From Actinocatenispora thailandica (GTDB lineage Bacteria; Actinomycetota; Actinomycetes; Mycobacteriales; Micromonosporaceae): DNA of 64,000 nucleotides. The notes under the pieces were generated by a model. That model saw only the letters and a program-made list of their open reading frames with translations. It searched no databases and was not told the DNA's origin. Below are positions 8,028 through 16,805 of this stretch, piece by piece (within the stretch, counting starts at the first letter, position 1; every line of letters starts with the position of its first letter). The stretch covers positions 2,230,198 to 2,294,197 of the forward strand of contig NZ_AP023355.1 of the NCBI RefSeq assembly GCF_016865425.1. Direction: 5' to 3'. The translations under genes and the position numbers were made by a program.

Positions 8028-10043
8028 ATGAGCAGACCGCACGGCCGGGCGGTTTCCGCCCGCAGACCCGGCGTGGTGGCGGCACTGGCCGCCATCCTGC
8101 TGGCACTGACCACCGCGGCCGCAACCGCCGCACCGGCACGGTCCACCGGAGCCGGAGCCGGAGCCGGGGCCGGAGCCGGGGTCGGGGTCGGGGCCGGGGC
8201 CGGGGCCGGGGTCGGGGTCGGGGCCACCGAACCCGCGCCCGCCTTCGACCAGCAGGTGCTGTTCCGGGCGCCGACCGACCTCGCCCACGGCTGCTACCGG
8301 ATCCCCGCCATCGTGCGCAGCACCCGGGGCACCCTGCTCGCGTTCGCCGAGCACCGGCTGGACAACTGTGGCGACGCGGGGGACATCGACCTGGTCGTCC
8401 GGCGCTCCACCGACGGCGGCCGGACCTGGGGCCCGGAACGACTCGTCAACGCCGGCCACGGCGACACCCACGGCAACCCGGTGCCGATCGTGGACCGCCG
8501 GACCGGCCGCATCCTGCTGATCAGCACCTACAACCTCGGCCGCAGCGACTCGCAGGGCTGCGCCACGCCCTGCCCGCGCACCCCGCACCTGCAGTACTCC
8601 GACGACGACGGTCGCAGCTGGTCGACCCCGCGCGACATCAGCGCGCAGATCAAGCGGCCGGACTGGGACTCCTGGTACGCCAGCGGGCCCAACCACGGCA
8701 TCCAGCTCCGGTACGGCACGCACGCCGGCCGACTGGTGTTCGGCGTCAACGCCGAGACCAGCGACGGCGCCGGGCACCCGATCGCCAACCACGCCGCGCT
8801 GATGTACTCCGACGACGGCGGCACCGACTGGCACATCGGCGCGGTCGACACCTTCCGGTATCCGGCGGGCGGCACCAGCACCCAGAAGCCGTCCGAACTC
8901 AGCGTCGCCGAACGCACCGACGGGTCGATCTACGTCGCCGGGCGCGAGCAGGGCGGCACCGACGTCGGCAACCGTGACTACGCGGTCAGCCGGGACGGCG
9001 GCGAGACGTTCTCGACCCCGTTCCGTACGATCCCGGACCTGGTCACGCCGATGGTCGAGGGTTCGGTACTACGGCTGGCCGGTAGCCGGCGGATGCTGTT
9101 CGCGTCGCCGTCCGACACCGACCGGCGCCGCTGGATGATGATCCGCTCCTCCTACGACGAGGGCCGCACCTGGGACGACGCGGACCAGGGCAGGCTGATC
9201 ACCACCGACTGGTCCGGCTACTCCGACCTGGTGCAGATCTCGGCCGACGGCATCGGCCTGCTGTACGAGGGCGGCACCGTCGACGCCCGCGACGAGATCC
9301 GGTTCGCCCGCTTCAACCAGGAGTACCTGGGGTTCCACCCGTCACCCGGGCCCAGCACACCGGACGTCTCCGGGCAGCACGCCGACGCGCACCTGATCGG
9401 GCCGTGGGCCGGCTCCGGATCCTCCCGCTGCCAGGGTGGAACGGCGTGCGGTCCCACGCTCACCGACGGCCGTTACGGCTCGGCCGTCTCGCTGGACGGC
9501 TCGGACGGCTTCGTCCGCGTCCCGTACGACCCGGCGCAGCTGCCCGGCGCGGGCGACTTCACCTGGACCGCCTGGTTCCGGTACGGCGCCAGTACCGGCA
9601 AGCAGGCGATCCTGTGGCTGGGCGGGATGGGAAGCAGGGCGCCGCAGGTCTGGCTGCGCGGTGAACCGGCCAACCACCGGCTGATCGCGCTGATGACCAC
9701 CGCGCAGGGCACCGCGTCGATCGCCAGCGCCTCGGCGTACGCCGACCAGCAGTGGCACCACGTGGCGCTGGAACGCCACGCCGGCCGGCTGACGATGTAC
9801 GTGGACGGAGCCGCGGTCGCCGCCGGCGACGCGGTCGCCGGTTCGGTCAGCCAGACCGTGTCGTTCCAGATCCAGGTCGGCCAGCGGCTGGACAACGCCT
9901 GCCGGTTCGACGGAGCGCTGGACGAGGTTCGCGGCTACGACCGGGCGCTGAGCGCCGACGAACTGGCCGCGGTCCGCGCCAACGCCCCGGTCCGCGACGG
10001 CCTGGTGCTGCGCCTCCCGTTCGACTCGGTCGACCCGGACTGA
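8028..10043 (+). CDS. Secreted exo-alpha-sialidase with C-terminal LamG-like lectin domain
   Basis: A 671-residue exported protein. Residues 1-36 form a Sec signal (basic start, Ala/Leu core, cleavage near AAATAAPA). Residues 41-66 are 13 Gly-Ala/Gly-Val dipeptides forming a flexible linker. The GH33 six-bladed propeller follows, with the YRIP motif at 90-93, whose Arg belongs to the sialate-binding triad. Asp boxes are visible as STDGGRTW, SDDDGRSW, SDDGGTDW, SRDGGETF and SYDEGRTW. About 455-660 is a concanavalin/LamG-like beta-sandwich (FTWTAWFRY, WHHVALER, DEVRGYDRALS). The enzyme removes terminal sialic acids from glycans outside the cell. ATG 8028 is preceded by AGAGGGG. The fucose pathway (1-5718) and alpha-fucosidase (47333) suggest use of sialofucosylated glycans. 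Confidence 0.93.
   Translation: MSRPHGRAVSARRPGVVAALAAILLALTTAAATAAPARSTGAGAGAGAGAGVGVGAGAGAGVGVGATEPAPAFDQQVLFRAPTDLAHGCYRIPAIVRSTRGTLLAFAEHRLDNCGDAGDIDLVVRRSTDGGRTWGPERLVNAGHGDTHGNPVPIVDRRTGRILLISTYNLGRSDSQGCATPCPRTPHLQYSDDDGRSWSTPRDISAQIKRPDWDSWYASGPNHGIQLRYGTHAGRLVFGVNAETSDGAGHPIANHAALMYSDDGGTDWHIGAVDTFRYPAGGTSTQKPSELSVAERTDGSIYVAGREQGGTDVGNRDYAVSRDGGETFSTPFRTIPDLVTPMVEGSVLRLAGSRRMLFASPSDTDRRRWMMIRSSYDEGRTWDDADQGRLITTDWSGYSDLVQISADGIGLLYEGGTVDARDEIRFARFNQEYLGFHPSPGPSTPDVSGQHADAHLIGPWAGSGSSRCQGGTACGPTLTDGRYGSAVSLDGSDGFVRVPYDPAQLPGAGDFTWTAWFRYGASTGKQAILWLGGMGSRAPQVWLRGEPANHRLIALMTTAQGTASIASASAYADQQWHHVALERHAGRLTMYVDGAAVAAGDAVAGSVSQTVSFQIQVGQRLDNACRFDGALDEVRGYDRALSADELAAVRANAPVRDGLVLRLPFDSVDPD
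8148..8225 (+). repeat. Hexanucleotide GGNGYC microsatellite encoding a Gly-Ala/Gly-Val linker
   Basis: Thirteen in-frame copies of a GGRGYC hexamer lie between the signal peptide and the catalytic domain of the sialidase. Copy-number change would lengthen or shorten the linker by two residues per unit without changing frame. Confidence 0.9.
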
Positions 10044-10050
10044 CCAGGCA

Positions 10051-10093
10051 CGCGTCCGGCCCGGCACCTGTGGTCGGTGCCGGGCCGGACGCG
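10051..10093. terminator. Bidirectional hairpin between sialidase and aceE
   Basis: An 18-bp perfect inverted repeat (10051-10068 against 10076-10093) with a 7-base loop lies between two convergent genes. There is no U-rich tail on either strand, as is usual in actinomycete terminators. It could stop transcription from both sides. Confidence 0.75.
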
Positions 10094-10107
10094 GTGCTCG
10101 GTCGAAC

Positions 10108-12882
10108 TCAGCTGTCCCCGCCGGCCTCCGCCTGCGGAGCCGCGTTCACGTCGTCCAGCTGGTACTTCTTGAACGCCTGCGCCGGTACCTGCGCGTCGAC
10201 CTCGCCGCGGCGGGCCAGCTGGCGCAGCGCCGTGACCGTGATCGACTCGGCGTCCACGTGGTAGTGCCGGCGCAGCGCCCCGCGGGTGTCGGAGTGGCCG
10301 AACCCGTCGGTGCCCAGCGCGGTGAAGTCGGTCGGCACGTACCGAGCGATCAGGTCCGGCACCGCCCGCATGTAGTCGCTGACCGCCACCGCCGGCCCGG
10401 CCGCGTCGGCGAGCTTGGCGGTCACGTACGGCGTGGCCGCCTCCTGCTCCGGGTGCAGCAGGTTGTGCTCCTCGACCCGGTCGGCGTCGCGGCGCAGCTC
10501 GGTCCACGAGGTCACCGACCACACGTCGGCCGACACGCCCCAGTCGTCGGCGAGCAGCTGCTGCGCCTTCAACGCCCACGGCATCGCCACGCCCGAGGCG
10601 AGCAGCTGCGCCTTCGGACCGTCACCGGCGCCCCGCGCGTACCGGTAGATGCCCTTGAGCAGCCCCTCGACGTCCAGGTCCGCCGGCTGTGGCGGCTGGA
10701 CGATCGGCTCGTTGTAGACGGTGAAGTAGTAGTAGACGTCCTCCGGCGCGTCGCCGTACATCCGGCGCAGGCCGTCCTTGACCAGGTGCGCGATCTCGTA
10801 CGCGAACGCCGGATCGTAGCCGACGACCGCCGGGTTGGCGTACGCCAGCAGCGGCGACTGGCCGTCCTGGTGCTGCAGCCCCTCGCCGTTGAGCGTGGTG
10901 CGCCCGGCCGTGGCGCCGAGCACGAAACCGCGCGCCATCTGGTCCGACGCCGCCCAGAACCCGTCGCCGGTGCGCTGGAAGCCGAACATCGAGTAGAAGA
11001 TGTACAGCGGGAGCATCGGCACGCCGTGGGTGGCGTACGCGGTGCCGGCGGCGGTGAACTCGGCGACCGACCCGGCCTCGGTGATCCCCTCGTGCAGGAT
11101 CTGGCCGTTGGTGGCCTCCCGGTACGCGAGGAACAGGTCCCGGTCGACCGGCGTGTAGGTCTGCCCGTGCGGCGAGTAGATCTTCGCCGTCGGGAACAGC
11201 GAGTCCATCCCGAACGTGCGTGCCTCGTCCGGGATGATCGGCACCACGTGCGCGCCGAACTCCTTGTCCTTCATCAGCTCCTTGAACAGCCGCACGATCG
11301 CCATCGTGGTGGCGACCTTCTGCTTGCCGGAGCCGGCGGCGAACATGTCGTACCGCTCCGGTTTCGGCGCTGGCATCGCGATCACCGGATGCCGGCGCTC
11401 CGGCAGCGAGCCGCCGAGATGCTTGCGGCGCTCCATCATGTACTGCCACTCGTCGGACGACTCGCCCGGGTGGAAGTACGGCGGCAGCACCGGGTCCAGC
11501 GCCGAGTCGGGGATGTCCAGGTAGAGCCGGTCGCGGAAGCTCTTCAGGTCGTCGGCCTTGAGCTTCTTCATCTGGTGGGTGGCGTTGCGGGCCTCGAAGT
11601 GGCTGCCCAGCGTCCAACCCTTGATCGTCTTGGCCAGGATGACGGTCGGCTGGCCGGTGTGCTCGGTCGCCGCCCGGTACGCCGCGTACAGCTTGCGGTA
11701 GTCGTGGCCGCCGCGCTTGAGGTTCCAGATCTCGTCGTCGGAGTAGTTCTCCACCATCCGGCGGGTGCGCGGGTCGCGCCCGAAGAAGTGCTCCCGGACG
11801 TACGCCCCGTCCTCGGCCTTGTAGGTCTGGTAGTCGCCGTCCGGCGTCACGTTCATCAGGTTGACCAGGGCGCCGTCGGCGTCGGCGGCGAGCAGCGGGT
11901 CCCACTCCCGGCCCCAGATCACCTTGATCACGTTCCAGCCGGCGCCGCGGAACAGGCCCTCCAGCTCCTGGATGATCTTGCCGTTGCCGCGGACCGGGCC
12001 GTCCAGCCGCTGCAGGTTGCAGTTGACCACGAAGGTCAGGTTGTCCAGCTCCTCGCGGGCCGCGAGGGTGATCGCGCCGAGCGTCTCCGGCTCGTCCATC
12101 TCACCGTCGCCGAGGAACGCCCACACGTGCTGCTGGCTGGTGTCCTTGAGACCGCGGTTGTGCAGGTAGCGGTTGAACCGCGCCTGGTAGATCGCCCCCA
12201 ACGGGCCGAGACCCATCGAGACGGTCGGAAACTCCCAGAAGTCCGGCAGCAGCCGCGGGTGCGGGTAGCTCGGCAGCCCGCCACCCGGGTTGCTGAACTC
12301 CTGCCGGAACCCGTCCAGCTGGCGCTCCGACAGCCGGCCCTCCAGGAACGCCCGCGCGTACATGCCGGGCGACGCGTGCCCCTGGAAGTAGACCTGGTCG
12401 CCGCCGCCGGGATGGTTCTTGCCCCGGAAGAAGTGGTTGAACCCGACCTCGTACAGGCTGGCCGCCGAGGCGTAGGTGGAGATGTGCCCGCCGACCTCGA
12501 CGCCCGGCCGCTGCGCCCGGTGCACCTGGATCGCCGCGTTCCACCGGATGTACGCCCGGATCCGGCGCTCGATGTACTCGTCGCCCGGGAACCAGGGTTC
12601 CTGCTCGGGCGGGATCGTGTTGATGTAGTCGGTGCTGGTCAGCGCGGGCACACCGACCTGGCGCTCCCGAGCCCGTTCCAGCATGCGCAGCATGACGTAG
12701 CGCGCACGCTGCCGGCCGCGGCTGTCCACGACCGCGTCCAGCGACTCGACCCATTCGGTGGTTTCCTCCGGGTCGATGTCCGGAATCTGGCTCGGGAGCC
12801 CGTCGCTGATCACCGGGCGCTTGCGTTCCGTGGCCACGGGTCGTCCCTCGTCATCTCTTGTGGAGTCTTCTGCTGCTGCCAT
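10108..12882 (-). CDS. aceE: Pyruvate dehydrogenase E1 component (homodimeric type)
   Basis: A 924-residue AceE, the usual length for the homodimeric E1 of actinobacteria and gamma-proteobacteria. It decarboxylates pyruvate with thiamine diphosphate and passes the acetyl group to the E2 lipoyl domain of the cytoplasmic PDH complex. The ThDP-binding motif GDGEMDEPE (about residue 255) through NCNLQRLDG, the GHISTYASA segment and GLQHQDGQS (about 645) are all conserved. The N-terminal 35 residues (Asp/Arg-rich) are variable in the family. ATG 12882 fits; MATERK-type starts a few codons inside are possible. It stands alone, divergent by 59 bases from the YjbQ gene. Confidence 0.97.
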   Translation of the reverse strand: MAAAEDSTRDDEGRPVATERKRPVISDGLPSQIPDIDPEETTEWVESLDAVVDSRGRQRARYVMLRMLERARERQVGVPALTSTDYINTIPPEQEPWFPGDEYIERRIRAYIRWNAAIQVHRAQRPGVEVGGHISTYASAASLYEVGFNHFFRGKNHPGGGDQVYFQGHASPGMYARAFLEGRLSERQLDGFRQEFSNPGGGLPSYPHPRLLPDFWEFPTVSMGLGPLGAIYQARFNRYLHNRGLKDTSQQHVWAFLGDGEMDEPETLGAITLAAREELDNLTFVVNCNLQRLDGPVRGNGKIIQELEGLFRGAGWNVIKVIWGREWDPLLAADADGALVNLMNVTPDGDYQTYKAEDGAYVREHFFGRDPRTRRMVENYSDDEIWNLKRGGHDYRKLYAAYRAATEHTGQPTVILAKTIKGWTLGSHFEARNATHQMKKLKADDLKSFRDRLYLDIPDSALDPVLPPYFHPGESSDEWQYMMERRKHLGGSLPERRHPVIAMPAPKPERYDMFAAGSGKQKVATTMAIVRLFKELMKDKEFGAHVVPIIPDEARTFGMDSLFPTAKIYSPHGQTYTPVDRDLFLAYREATNGQILHEGITEAGSVAEFTAAGTAYATHGVPMLPLYIFYSMFGFQRTGDGFWAASDQMARGFVLGATAGRTTLNGEGLQHQDGQSPLLAYANPAVVGYDPAFAYEIAHLVKDGLRRMYGDAPEDVYYYFTVYNEPIVQPPQPADLDVEGLLKGIYRYARGAGDGPKAQLLASGVAMPWALKAQQLLADDWGVSADVWSVTSWTELRRDADRVEEHNLLHPEQEAATPYVTAKLADAAGPAVAVSDYMRAVPDLIARYVPTDFTALGTDGFGHSDTRGALRRHYHVDAESITVTALRQLARRGEVDAQVPAQAFKKYQLDDVNAAPQAEAGGDS

Positions 12883-12941
12883 CCTGCCTCCGATCGCCGG
12901 GTCGCGTCACGCGGGTCCGATCGGTGGGCGAGGATCGGCGC

Positions 12942-13352
12942 ATGTACTCCCAGGAGATCACCGTCCGCACCGGGGCCAACCCCACCGTCGCCGACCTGAC
13001 CGACTCCGCGCAGCGTTTCCTGGCCGGGGCCGGGCGCGTGGACGGCCTGCTGCACGTGTTCGTACCGCATGCCACCGCCGGCGTGGCGATCCTGGAGACC
13101 GGCGCCGGCTCCGACGAGGATCTGCTCACCGCGCTGGACGAGCTGCTGCCCGCCGACGGCCGCTGGCGGCACCGGCACGGCAGCCCAGGTCACGGCCGCG
13201 ACCACGTGCTGCCCGCGCTGATCCCGCCGTACGCGACGGTGCCGGTGCTGGACGGCCGGCTGACGCTCGGTACCTGGCAGTCGATCTGCCTGGTAGATAC
13301 CAATATCGACAACCCTGTCCGGACGGTTCGGTTCTCCCTGCTGTCGGGCTGA
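12942..13352 (+). CDS. YjbQ/UPF0047 family protein (secondary thiamine-phosphate synthase family)
   Basis: A 136-residue single-domain protein of the YjbQ (UPF0047) family. Conserved motifs are HATAGVAILE, the metal-binding GHGRDHVLPAL and LGTWQSICLVD. Some homologues show weak thiamine-phosphate synthase activity, but the physiological role is unsettled. ATG 12942 has GAGGAT 8 bases upstream. It is transcribed away from aceE across a short shared promoter region. The link to a thiamine-diphosphate enzyme next door may be coincidence. Confidence 0.88.
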   Translation: MYSQEITVRTGANPTVADLTDSAQRFLAGAGRVDGLLHVFVPHATAGVAILETGAGSDEDLLTALDELLPADGRWRHRHGSPGHGRDHVLPALIPPYATVPVLDGRLTLGTWQSICLVDTNIDNPVRTVRFSLLSG

Positions 13353-13400
13353 GGCCGGGGCCGGTTGCGAGGTCGTTGCGGACCAGGTCGGCAGATGCTC

Positions 13401-13406
13401 TACCGT
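13401..13406 (+). promoter_or_regulatory. -10 box TACCGT of a leaderless gene
   Basis: TACCGT ends 6 bases before GTG 13413. Transcription would start at or next to the start codon. Confidence 0.55.
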
Positions 13407-13412
13407 GTGCCG

Positions 13413-13880
13413 GTGTCTCGACCCCGCATCAATCCCATCCTGGCGGTCTGGCTCGGCGTTCTGCTGCTGATGGCGGTGATCGCCGCCATCGTGGGCGGCT
13501 TCCAGGCGCGAACGTACTTCGACGGCGAGAAGGTCACCGCCGTCGTCGGCTACTGCGAGACGCACCAGGAGTACTCGGGCGGCAGCAGACACACCAAGAC
13601 AACCTGTCACGGTCACTGGACGACCTCGGACGGCACCCGGCACGAGGGGACGATCCCCAACGCCGGGCGGTCCGACGAGGGGCGCCAGGTGACCCTGCGT
13701 GCGCTCGGTGACCGGGTCGTCTCCGGCAACGTGTTCGGCGCGTTGTGGCCGTTCGCGCTGACTGTCGGCGCGCTGGCCGTCATCGTGCTCATCCTCGTCG
13801 TACGGCACAAGGTCCGACGCTCGGCTCGGAGGGCGCCGGCCGACCCGGTCCGGTCCGGCCAGTCGGATCACGCTCCGTGA
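13413..13880 (+). CDS. Two-TM membrane protein, paralogue of the next gene
   Basis: A 155-residue protein with a TM helix near the N-terminus (AVWLGVLLLMAVIAAIVGGF) and another near the C-terminus (FALTVGALAVIVLILVV). The roughly 85-residue loop between is probably extracytoplasmic and has two cysteines (in GYCETH and TTCHGHW). The tail is basic. The loop is clearly homologous to that of the gene at 14005: both share a FQARTYF-like start, T-DG-H-G-IP and LRALGD-V followed by GALWP, so the pair arose by duplication. I do not recognise a named family with certainty (DUF3592-like in layout). GTG 13413 is chosen from the TACCGT box 6 bases upstream and the absence of an SD; ATG 13395 is an in-frame alternative. 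Confidence 0.75.
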   Translation: MSRPRINPILAVWLGVLLLMAVIAAIVGGFQARTYFDGEKVTAVVGYCETHQEYSGGSRHTKTTCHGHWTTSDGTRHEGTIPNAGRSDEGRQVTLRALGDRVVSGNVFGALWPFALTVGALAVIVLILVVRHKVRRSARRAPADPVRSGQSDHAP

Positions 13881-13991
13881 TTTGACGGTCGAGGACGGCG
13901 CCTGTCGCCGGCCGCGAGTTCGGGCGGCGGCGGGCGGGGCGGCCCGGCCGTGCCGGTGTGCCCGTGTCGCCGTGCACGTGCCTCGGTGACC

Positions 13992-13997
13992 TACGGT
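13992..13997 (+). promoter_or_regulatory. -10 box TACGGT of a leaderless gene
   Basis: TACGGT ends 7 bases before GTG 14005, the same arrangement as in the upstream paralogue. Confidence 0.55.
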
Positions 13998-14004
13998 GGG
14001 CGGC

Positions 14005-14778
14005 GTGTTCTCCAGACCCGTGCGTACCGTCGGTTGGCTGGTCATCGCCATCCTGATGACGGTCGTCTTCACTGCTGTCGGAATCTTCCAGGCACACACC
14101 TACTTCTCCGGCGAGACGGTCACCGCCCACGTCGACCGGTGCCAGACGCGCCGGGTCCACTCGCGGCACGGCAGTCACAACGAGACGGACTGCTACGGCA
14201 CCTGGAAGACCGCCGACGGCCAGCAGCACGACGGCGAGATTCCCGGTGCCGACAGCAACTCCGACGAGGGCAAGGACGTGCAACTGCGGGCGCTCGGCGA
14301 CGACGTCGTCGAGGACAGCTCGCTGGGCGCCCTGTGGCCGCTGGGCGTCGCCGCCCTCGGCGTGGTGCTGTCCGTCGCCGCCGGGTTCGCGGTGCGCAGA
14401 TCGCTGCGCGGGTTCCGCGGCGGCATCCTGGCCGGCGGCTTCGGCCGGGGCCGCCGCCCGCCCACGCAGTACGGCCCGCCACCCCCGCCGTACGGGCAGC
14501 CGTCCGCCCCGTACCCGCCGGCCGGCGCCCCGCCGGCCGGCCAGCCCGGTGCCCCGCAGTACGGGCAGCCGCCCGGGTACGGGGCACCCCAGTACGGCCC
14601 GCCCGGGCAGTACGGCGCGCCCCAGCACGGCCAGCAGCCGCCCCCGCAGTACGGGACGCGACCGCAGGCCGGGCCGGTCCCCGGGCAGTACGGCGCGGGT
14701 GCGCCGCGGGCCGATCCGACCGGTTCGCCGCCGCCCGGTGGTTACCCGCCGTCGTCACCCGGGTACCCGACCCGGTAA
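14005..14778 (+). CDS. Two-TM membrane protein with Pro/Gly/Tyr/Gln-rich cytoplasmic tail
   Basis: A 257-residue paralogue of the preceding protein. Residues 6-28 and about 110-130 are TM helices flanking an exported loop with two cysteines (DRCQTRR, TDCYGTW). A tail of about 105 residues follows, made of PQYGQP/PQYG/PPYG repeats and ending PSSPGYPTR. The loop aligns with the neighbour; the tail is unique to this copy. Such low-complexity tails are common on actinobacterial envelope proteins and may bind partners, but no function can be assigned. GTG 14005 is chosen from the TACGGT box; GTG 13996 is in frame but overlaps that box. The ~200 bases after the gene contain no ORF I can support. 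Confidence 0.75.
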   Translation: MFSRPVRTVGWLVIAILMTVVFTAVGIFQAHTYFSGETVTAHVDRCQTRRVHSRHGSHNETDCYGTWKTADGQQHDGEIPGADSNSDEGKDVQLRALGDDVVEDSSLGALWPLGVAALGVVLSVAAGFAVRRSLRGFRGGILAGGFGRGRRPPTQYGPPPPPYGQPSAPYPPAGAPPAGQPGAPQYGQPPGYGAPQYGPPGQYGAPQHGQQPPPQYGTRPQAGPVPGQYGAGAPRADPTGSPPPGGYPPSSPGYPTR

Positions 14779-14984
14779 GGGTGGGGCTCCCCGGACGGCG
14801 GGAGACACGTTAGTCTCCCGCCAACCCGTGTGTCCCACTCCGGCCCGGTGCCGGGATTCGCCGCGCCGGGACGGCTCGGGGAACGTAACTTGGTCGGTGC
14901 GGCACCATTGCGGTGGCGTATGGGACTATCCGCTGCGGCGCCCGTTCGGGCGCCACGGGGGCGACGACGAGGAGGCACTCGACA

Positions 14985-15419
14985 GTGAGCGCGACGGCTG
15001 GTCAGGCCGACGGCGTGACGAACGTGGCGGAACGGCTCGGGATCGAGCCGAGCAGCATCGTCACGGAGATCGGCTATGACGAGGACGTCGATGAACAACT
15101 CCGCGAGGCGGTCATCGACCGCTGTGGGGAGATCGTCGATGAGGACACCGACGAGGTTGTCGACGTGGTCCTGCTGTGGTGGCGGGAGGACGACGGTGAC
15201 CTGGTCGAGACCCTGATGGACGCCCGGAGCCCACTGGCCGACACCGGGATGATCTGGCTGCTGACCCCGAAGCCGGGGCGCGACGGCCATGTCGAGCCCA
15301 GCGAGATCTCCGAGGCCGTGCGCACGGTCGGGTTCCAGCAGACCAGCAACATCAACGCGGCACGGGACTGGTCCGGCGCCCGGCTGGTGACGCCGAAGGC
15401 GGGTCGCGGCAAGCGCTGA
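14985..15419 (+). CDS. DUF3052 family protein
   Basis: A 144-residue acidic cytoplasmic protein of the DUF3052 family, found across actinobacteria near aceE and peroxiredoxin genes as here. Recognisable blocks are VAERLGI, the VTEIGYDEDVD segment, VDVVLLWWREDDGDL, WLLTPKPGRDGHVEPSEI and GFQQTSNINAA.DW. The fold is unknown; the two halves resemble methyltransferase-like or response-regulator-like sheets only loosely. GTG 14985 has GGAGG 10 bases upstream. It is separated from the peroxiredoxin gene by 265 bases with no ORF of substance. Confidence 0.85.
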   Translation: MSATAGQADGVTNVAERLGIEPSSIVTEIGYDEDVDEQLREAVIDRCGEIVDEDTDEVVDVVLLWWREDDGDLVETLMDARSPLADTGMIWLLTPKPGRDGHVEPSEISEAVRTVGFQQTSNINAARDWSGARLVTPKAGRGKR

Positions 15420-15684
15420 CCGGTCATGCCGTCGACGGGCCGGGCCGTGCCAGACCGCCTGGCCGTCGGTGCCGGGTGCGCGGCCGGCGGCGGGTCCCCG
15501 ATCCGCCACCGGCCGCTGGGTCGTGCCCCGGGCAGCCGTCGGGCTGCCGGTGGGGTCACCCCCGGCCGGTGGCATGCTGAGCACGACCACCGGCGCCGTG
15601 GCGGCGGTACCGTCGGCGCTCCGCGCCGGCAGCACCCTGCGCCGCGCCGCCGTCGGGCAACAGACGAGGAGCGTTCGAGAGCAC

Positions 15685-16146
15685 ATGCCGATCGAGGTGG
15701 GCGCCCAGGCGCCGGATTTCACGCTGAAGGACCAGAACAACCAGGACGTGGCGCTGTCGGACTTCCGCGGCGACAAGAACGTGCTGTTGGTGTTCTACCC
15801 GCTGACGTTCACCGGCGTCTGCCAGGGTGAGCTGTGCGAGCTGCAGGAGAACCTGACGCAGTACCAGACCGACGACGCGCAGGTGCTCGCGGTCAGCGTC
15901 GACTCGCCGTACACGCACAAGGTGTGGGCCGATCGGGAAGGCTACGACTTCCCGATTCTCGCCGACTTCTGGCCGCACGGCGCCGTCGCCACCGCGTACG
16001 GGGTGTTCAACGACGCGGCGGGCATCGCCAACCGCGGTACGTTCCTGATCGACAAGCAGGGCGTGGTGCGCTTCGCCGAGATGAACCTGCCCGGCGACGC
16101 CCGCGACCAGGGCGCCTGGCGCAAGGCCCTGGCCGAGGTTGCCTGA
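15685..16146 (+). CDS. Peroxiredoxin, AhpE/BCP type
   Basis: A 153-residue thiol peroxidase reducing H2O2 and organic hydroperoxides in the cytoplasm. The peroxidatic Cys is in FYPLTFTGVCQGELCEL (about residue 45); a second Cys four residues later could be resolving, while AhpE itself is usually 1-Cys. The GTFLIDKQGVVRF strand is conserved. ATG 15685 starts exactly at MPIEVGAQAPDF, the normal family N-terminus; upstream codons in this frame are low-complexity. It is the last gene before tRNA-Val. Confidence 0.93.
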   Translation: MPIEVGAQAPDFTLKDQNNQDVALSDFRGDKNVLLVFYPLTFTGVCQGELCELQENLTQYQTDDAQVLAVSVDSPYTHKVWADREGYDFPILADFWPHGAVATAYGVFNDAAGIANRGTFLIDKQGVVRFAEMNLPGDARDQGAWRKALAEVA

Positions 16147-16185
16147 TCGTCCCCGACTGGCGGCGGGTACCCTCGTCGCCAGCCC

Positions 16186-16260
16186 GGGCGCGTAGCTCAG
16201 CGGAAGAGCACTCGCCTTACAAGCGAGGGGTCGCAGGTTCGAACCCTGCCGCGCCCACCA
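16186..16260 (+). tRNA. tRNA-Val (anticodon TAC)
   Basis: The 75-nt gene includes an encoded 3' CCA. The acceptor GGGCGCG (16186-16192) pairs with CGCGCCC (16250-16256), A is the discriminator and CCA follows at 16258-16260. The anticodon arm is CTCGC-CTTACAA-GCGAG with anticodon TAC. The T arm contains GGTTCGAACCC. Its 3' half is the crossover target of the repeat described next. Confidence 0.97.
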
Positions 16261-16284
16261 CCCGGCCACCAGTCAAGACCGACG
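16213..16284 (+). repeat. attL-like 72-bp direct repeat spanning the tRNA-Val 3' half
   Basis: These 72 bases, from the tRNA anticodon stem to 24 bases beyond CCA, recur without mismatch at 17199-17270. tRNA 3' halves are the classic attachment sites of tyrosine integrases, and integration leaves an intact tRNA at one end and only the 3' half at the other, as seen here. Confidence 0.8.
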
Positions 16285-16319
16285 TCTTTCGAACCGAACT
16301 CGATCTTGCCCAGGCCCTC

Positions 16320-16340
16320 TGACATCACCGGCTGACATCA
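16320..16340 (+). repeat. Paired TGACATCA arm-like repeats, left copy
   Basis: TGACATCA occurs at 16320-16327 and 16333-16340, a 13-base spacing. The same pair with the same spacing is at 17086-17106 near the other 72-bp repeat. Both pairs lie inside the presumed element, as integrase arm-type sites would. Confidence 0.6.
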
Positions 16341-16466
16341 ACCGTCCTGCCCGAGGGCGTCACCAAGGCGGCCCGCACGCGGGCCGCAGCGCCGGCCGCT
16401 CGGCCGGCGCGCGCCCACACCTCCAGCGCGGCGCGCGCAGTCCGGCAGCCGGCGCCCGAACGACAG

Positions 16467-16512
16467 CGGCCCGCACCCTCCGTTGATGATCCTCAACGGA
16501 GGGTGCGGGCCG
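16467..16512. terminator. Perfect 20-bp stem hairpin
   Basis: Arms 16467-16486 and 16493-16512 are perfectly complementary, with a 6-base TGATCC loop. No T-tract follows on either strand. It could be a terminator protecting the element or a structured RNA; the 544 bases from 16261 to 16805 otherwise hold no supported gene. Confidence 0.65.
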
Positions 16513-16610
16513 TCTGCATGCTGGCGGCACGGTCTTTGCCTCCGGCGGGGGCTCCGGCTCCAGGATGGGGGAGGAGCCAGCGCGGGTACCGGATCGCGAG
16601 TGGCTGGTGG

Positions 16611-16759
16611 CTCCCATCCCGCCTGCCGACGACCCAGGCGAAGCCGTAGCAGACCGCGACCAGGGCGCCAAGGTCGTTCGTCCAGTAGGGCGCTCCACCT
16701 TGGCGCCCTGGCCACGGCCTGCTACCCCAAGGGTGGGTCGACGGCAGGCGGGATGGGAG
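16611..16759. repeat. 149-bp imperfect palindrome (two nested inverted-repeat pairs)
   Basis: The outer arms 16611-16636 and 16734-16759 match at 25 of 26 positions. The inner arms 16646-16674 and 16697-16725 match at 26 of 29. The short bulges are 9 and 8 bases and the terminal loop is 22 bases. The whole would fold as one long hairpin in RNA or single-stranded DNA. Open frames that run across it are consequences of the symmetry and are not convincing genes. Confidence 0.8.
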
Positions 16760-16779
16760 AAGAATCGGGGAAGATGTTG

Positions 16780-16799
16780 CATTCGAATGTCGGTAGGTT
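16780..16799 (+). promoter_or_regulatory. TAGGTT -10 box with overlapping CATTCGAATG palindrome
   Basis: TAGGTT at 16794-16799 ends 6 bases before ATG 16806, which suggests a leaderless start. A perfect 10-bp palindrome CATTCGAATG lies at 16780-16789, just upstream of the -10, where a repressor could sit. Confidence 0.45.
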
Positions 16800-16805
16800 C
16801 AGGCC

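Noticed and set aside
8148-8225. Phase-variable frameshifting repeat
   Set aside because: The unit is six bases, so copy changes cannot shift the frame or switch the gene off.
10258-12999. A 913-codon plus-strand frame opposite aceE
   Set aside because: It is the complement of a clear AceE protein and has a His/Arg/Val-rich shadow composition.
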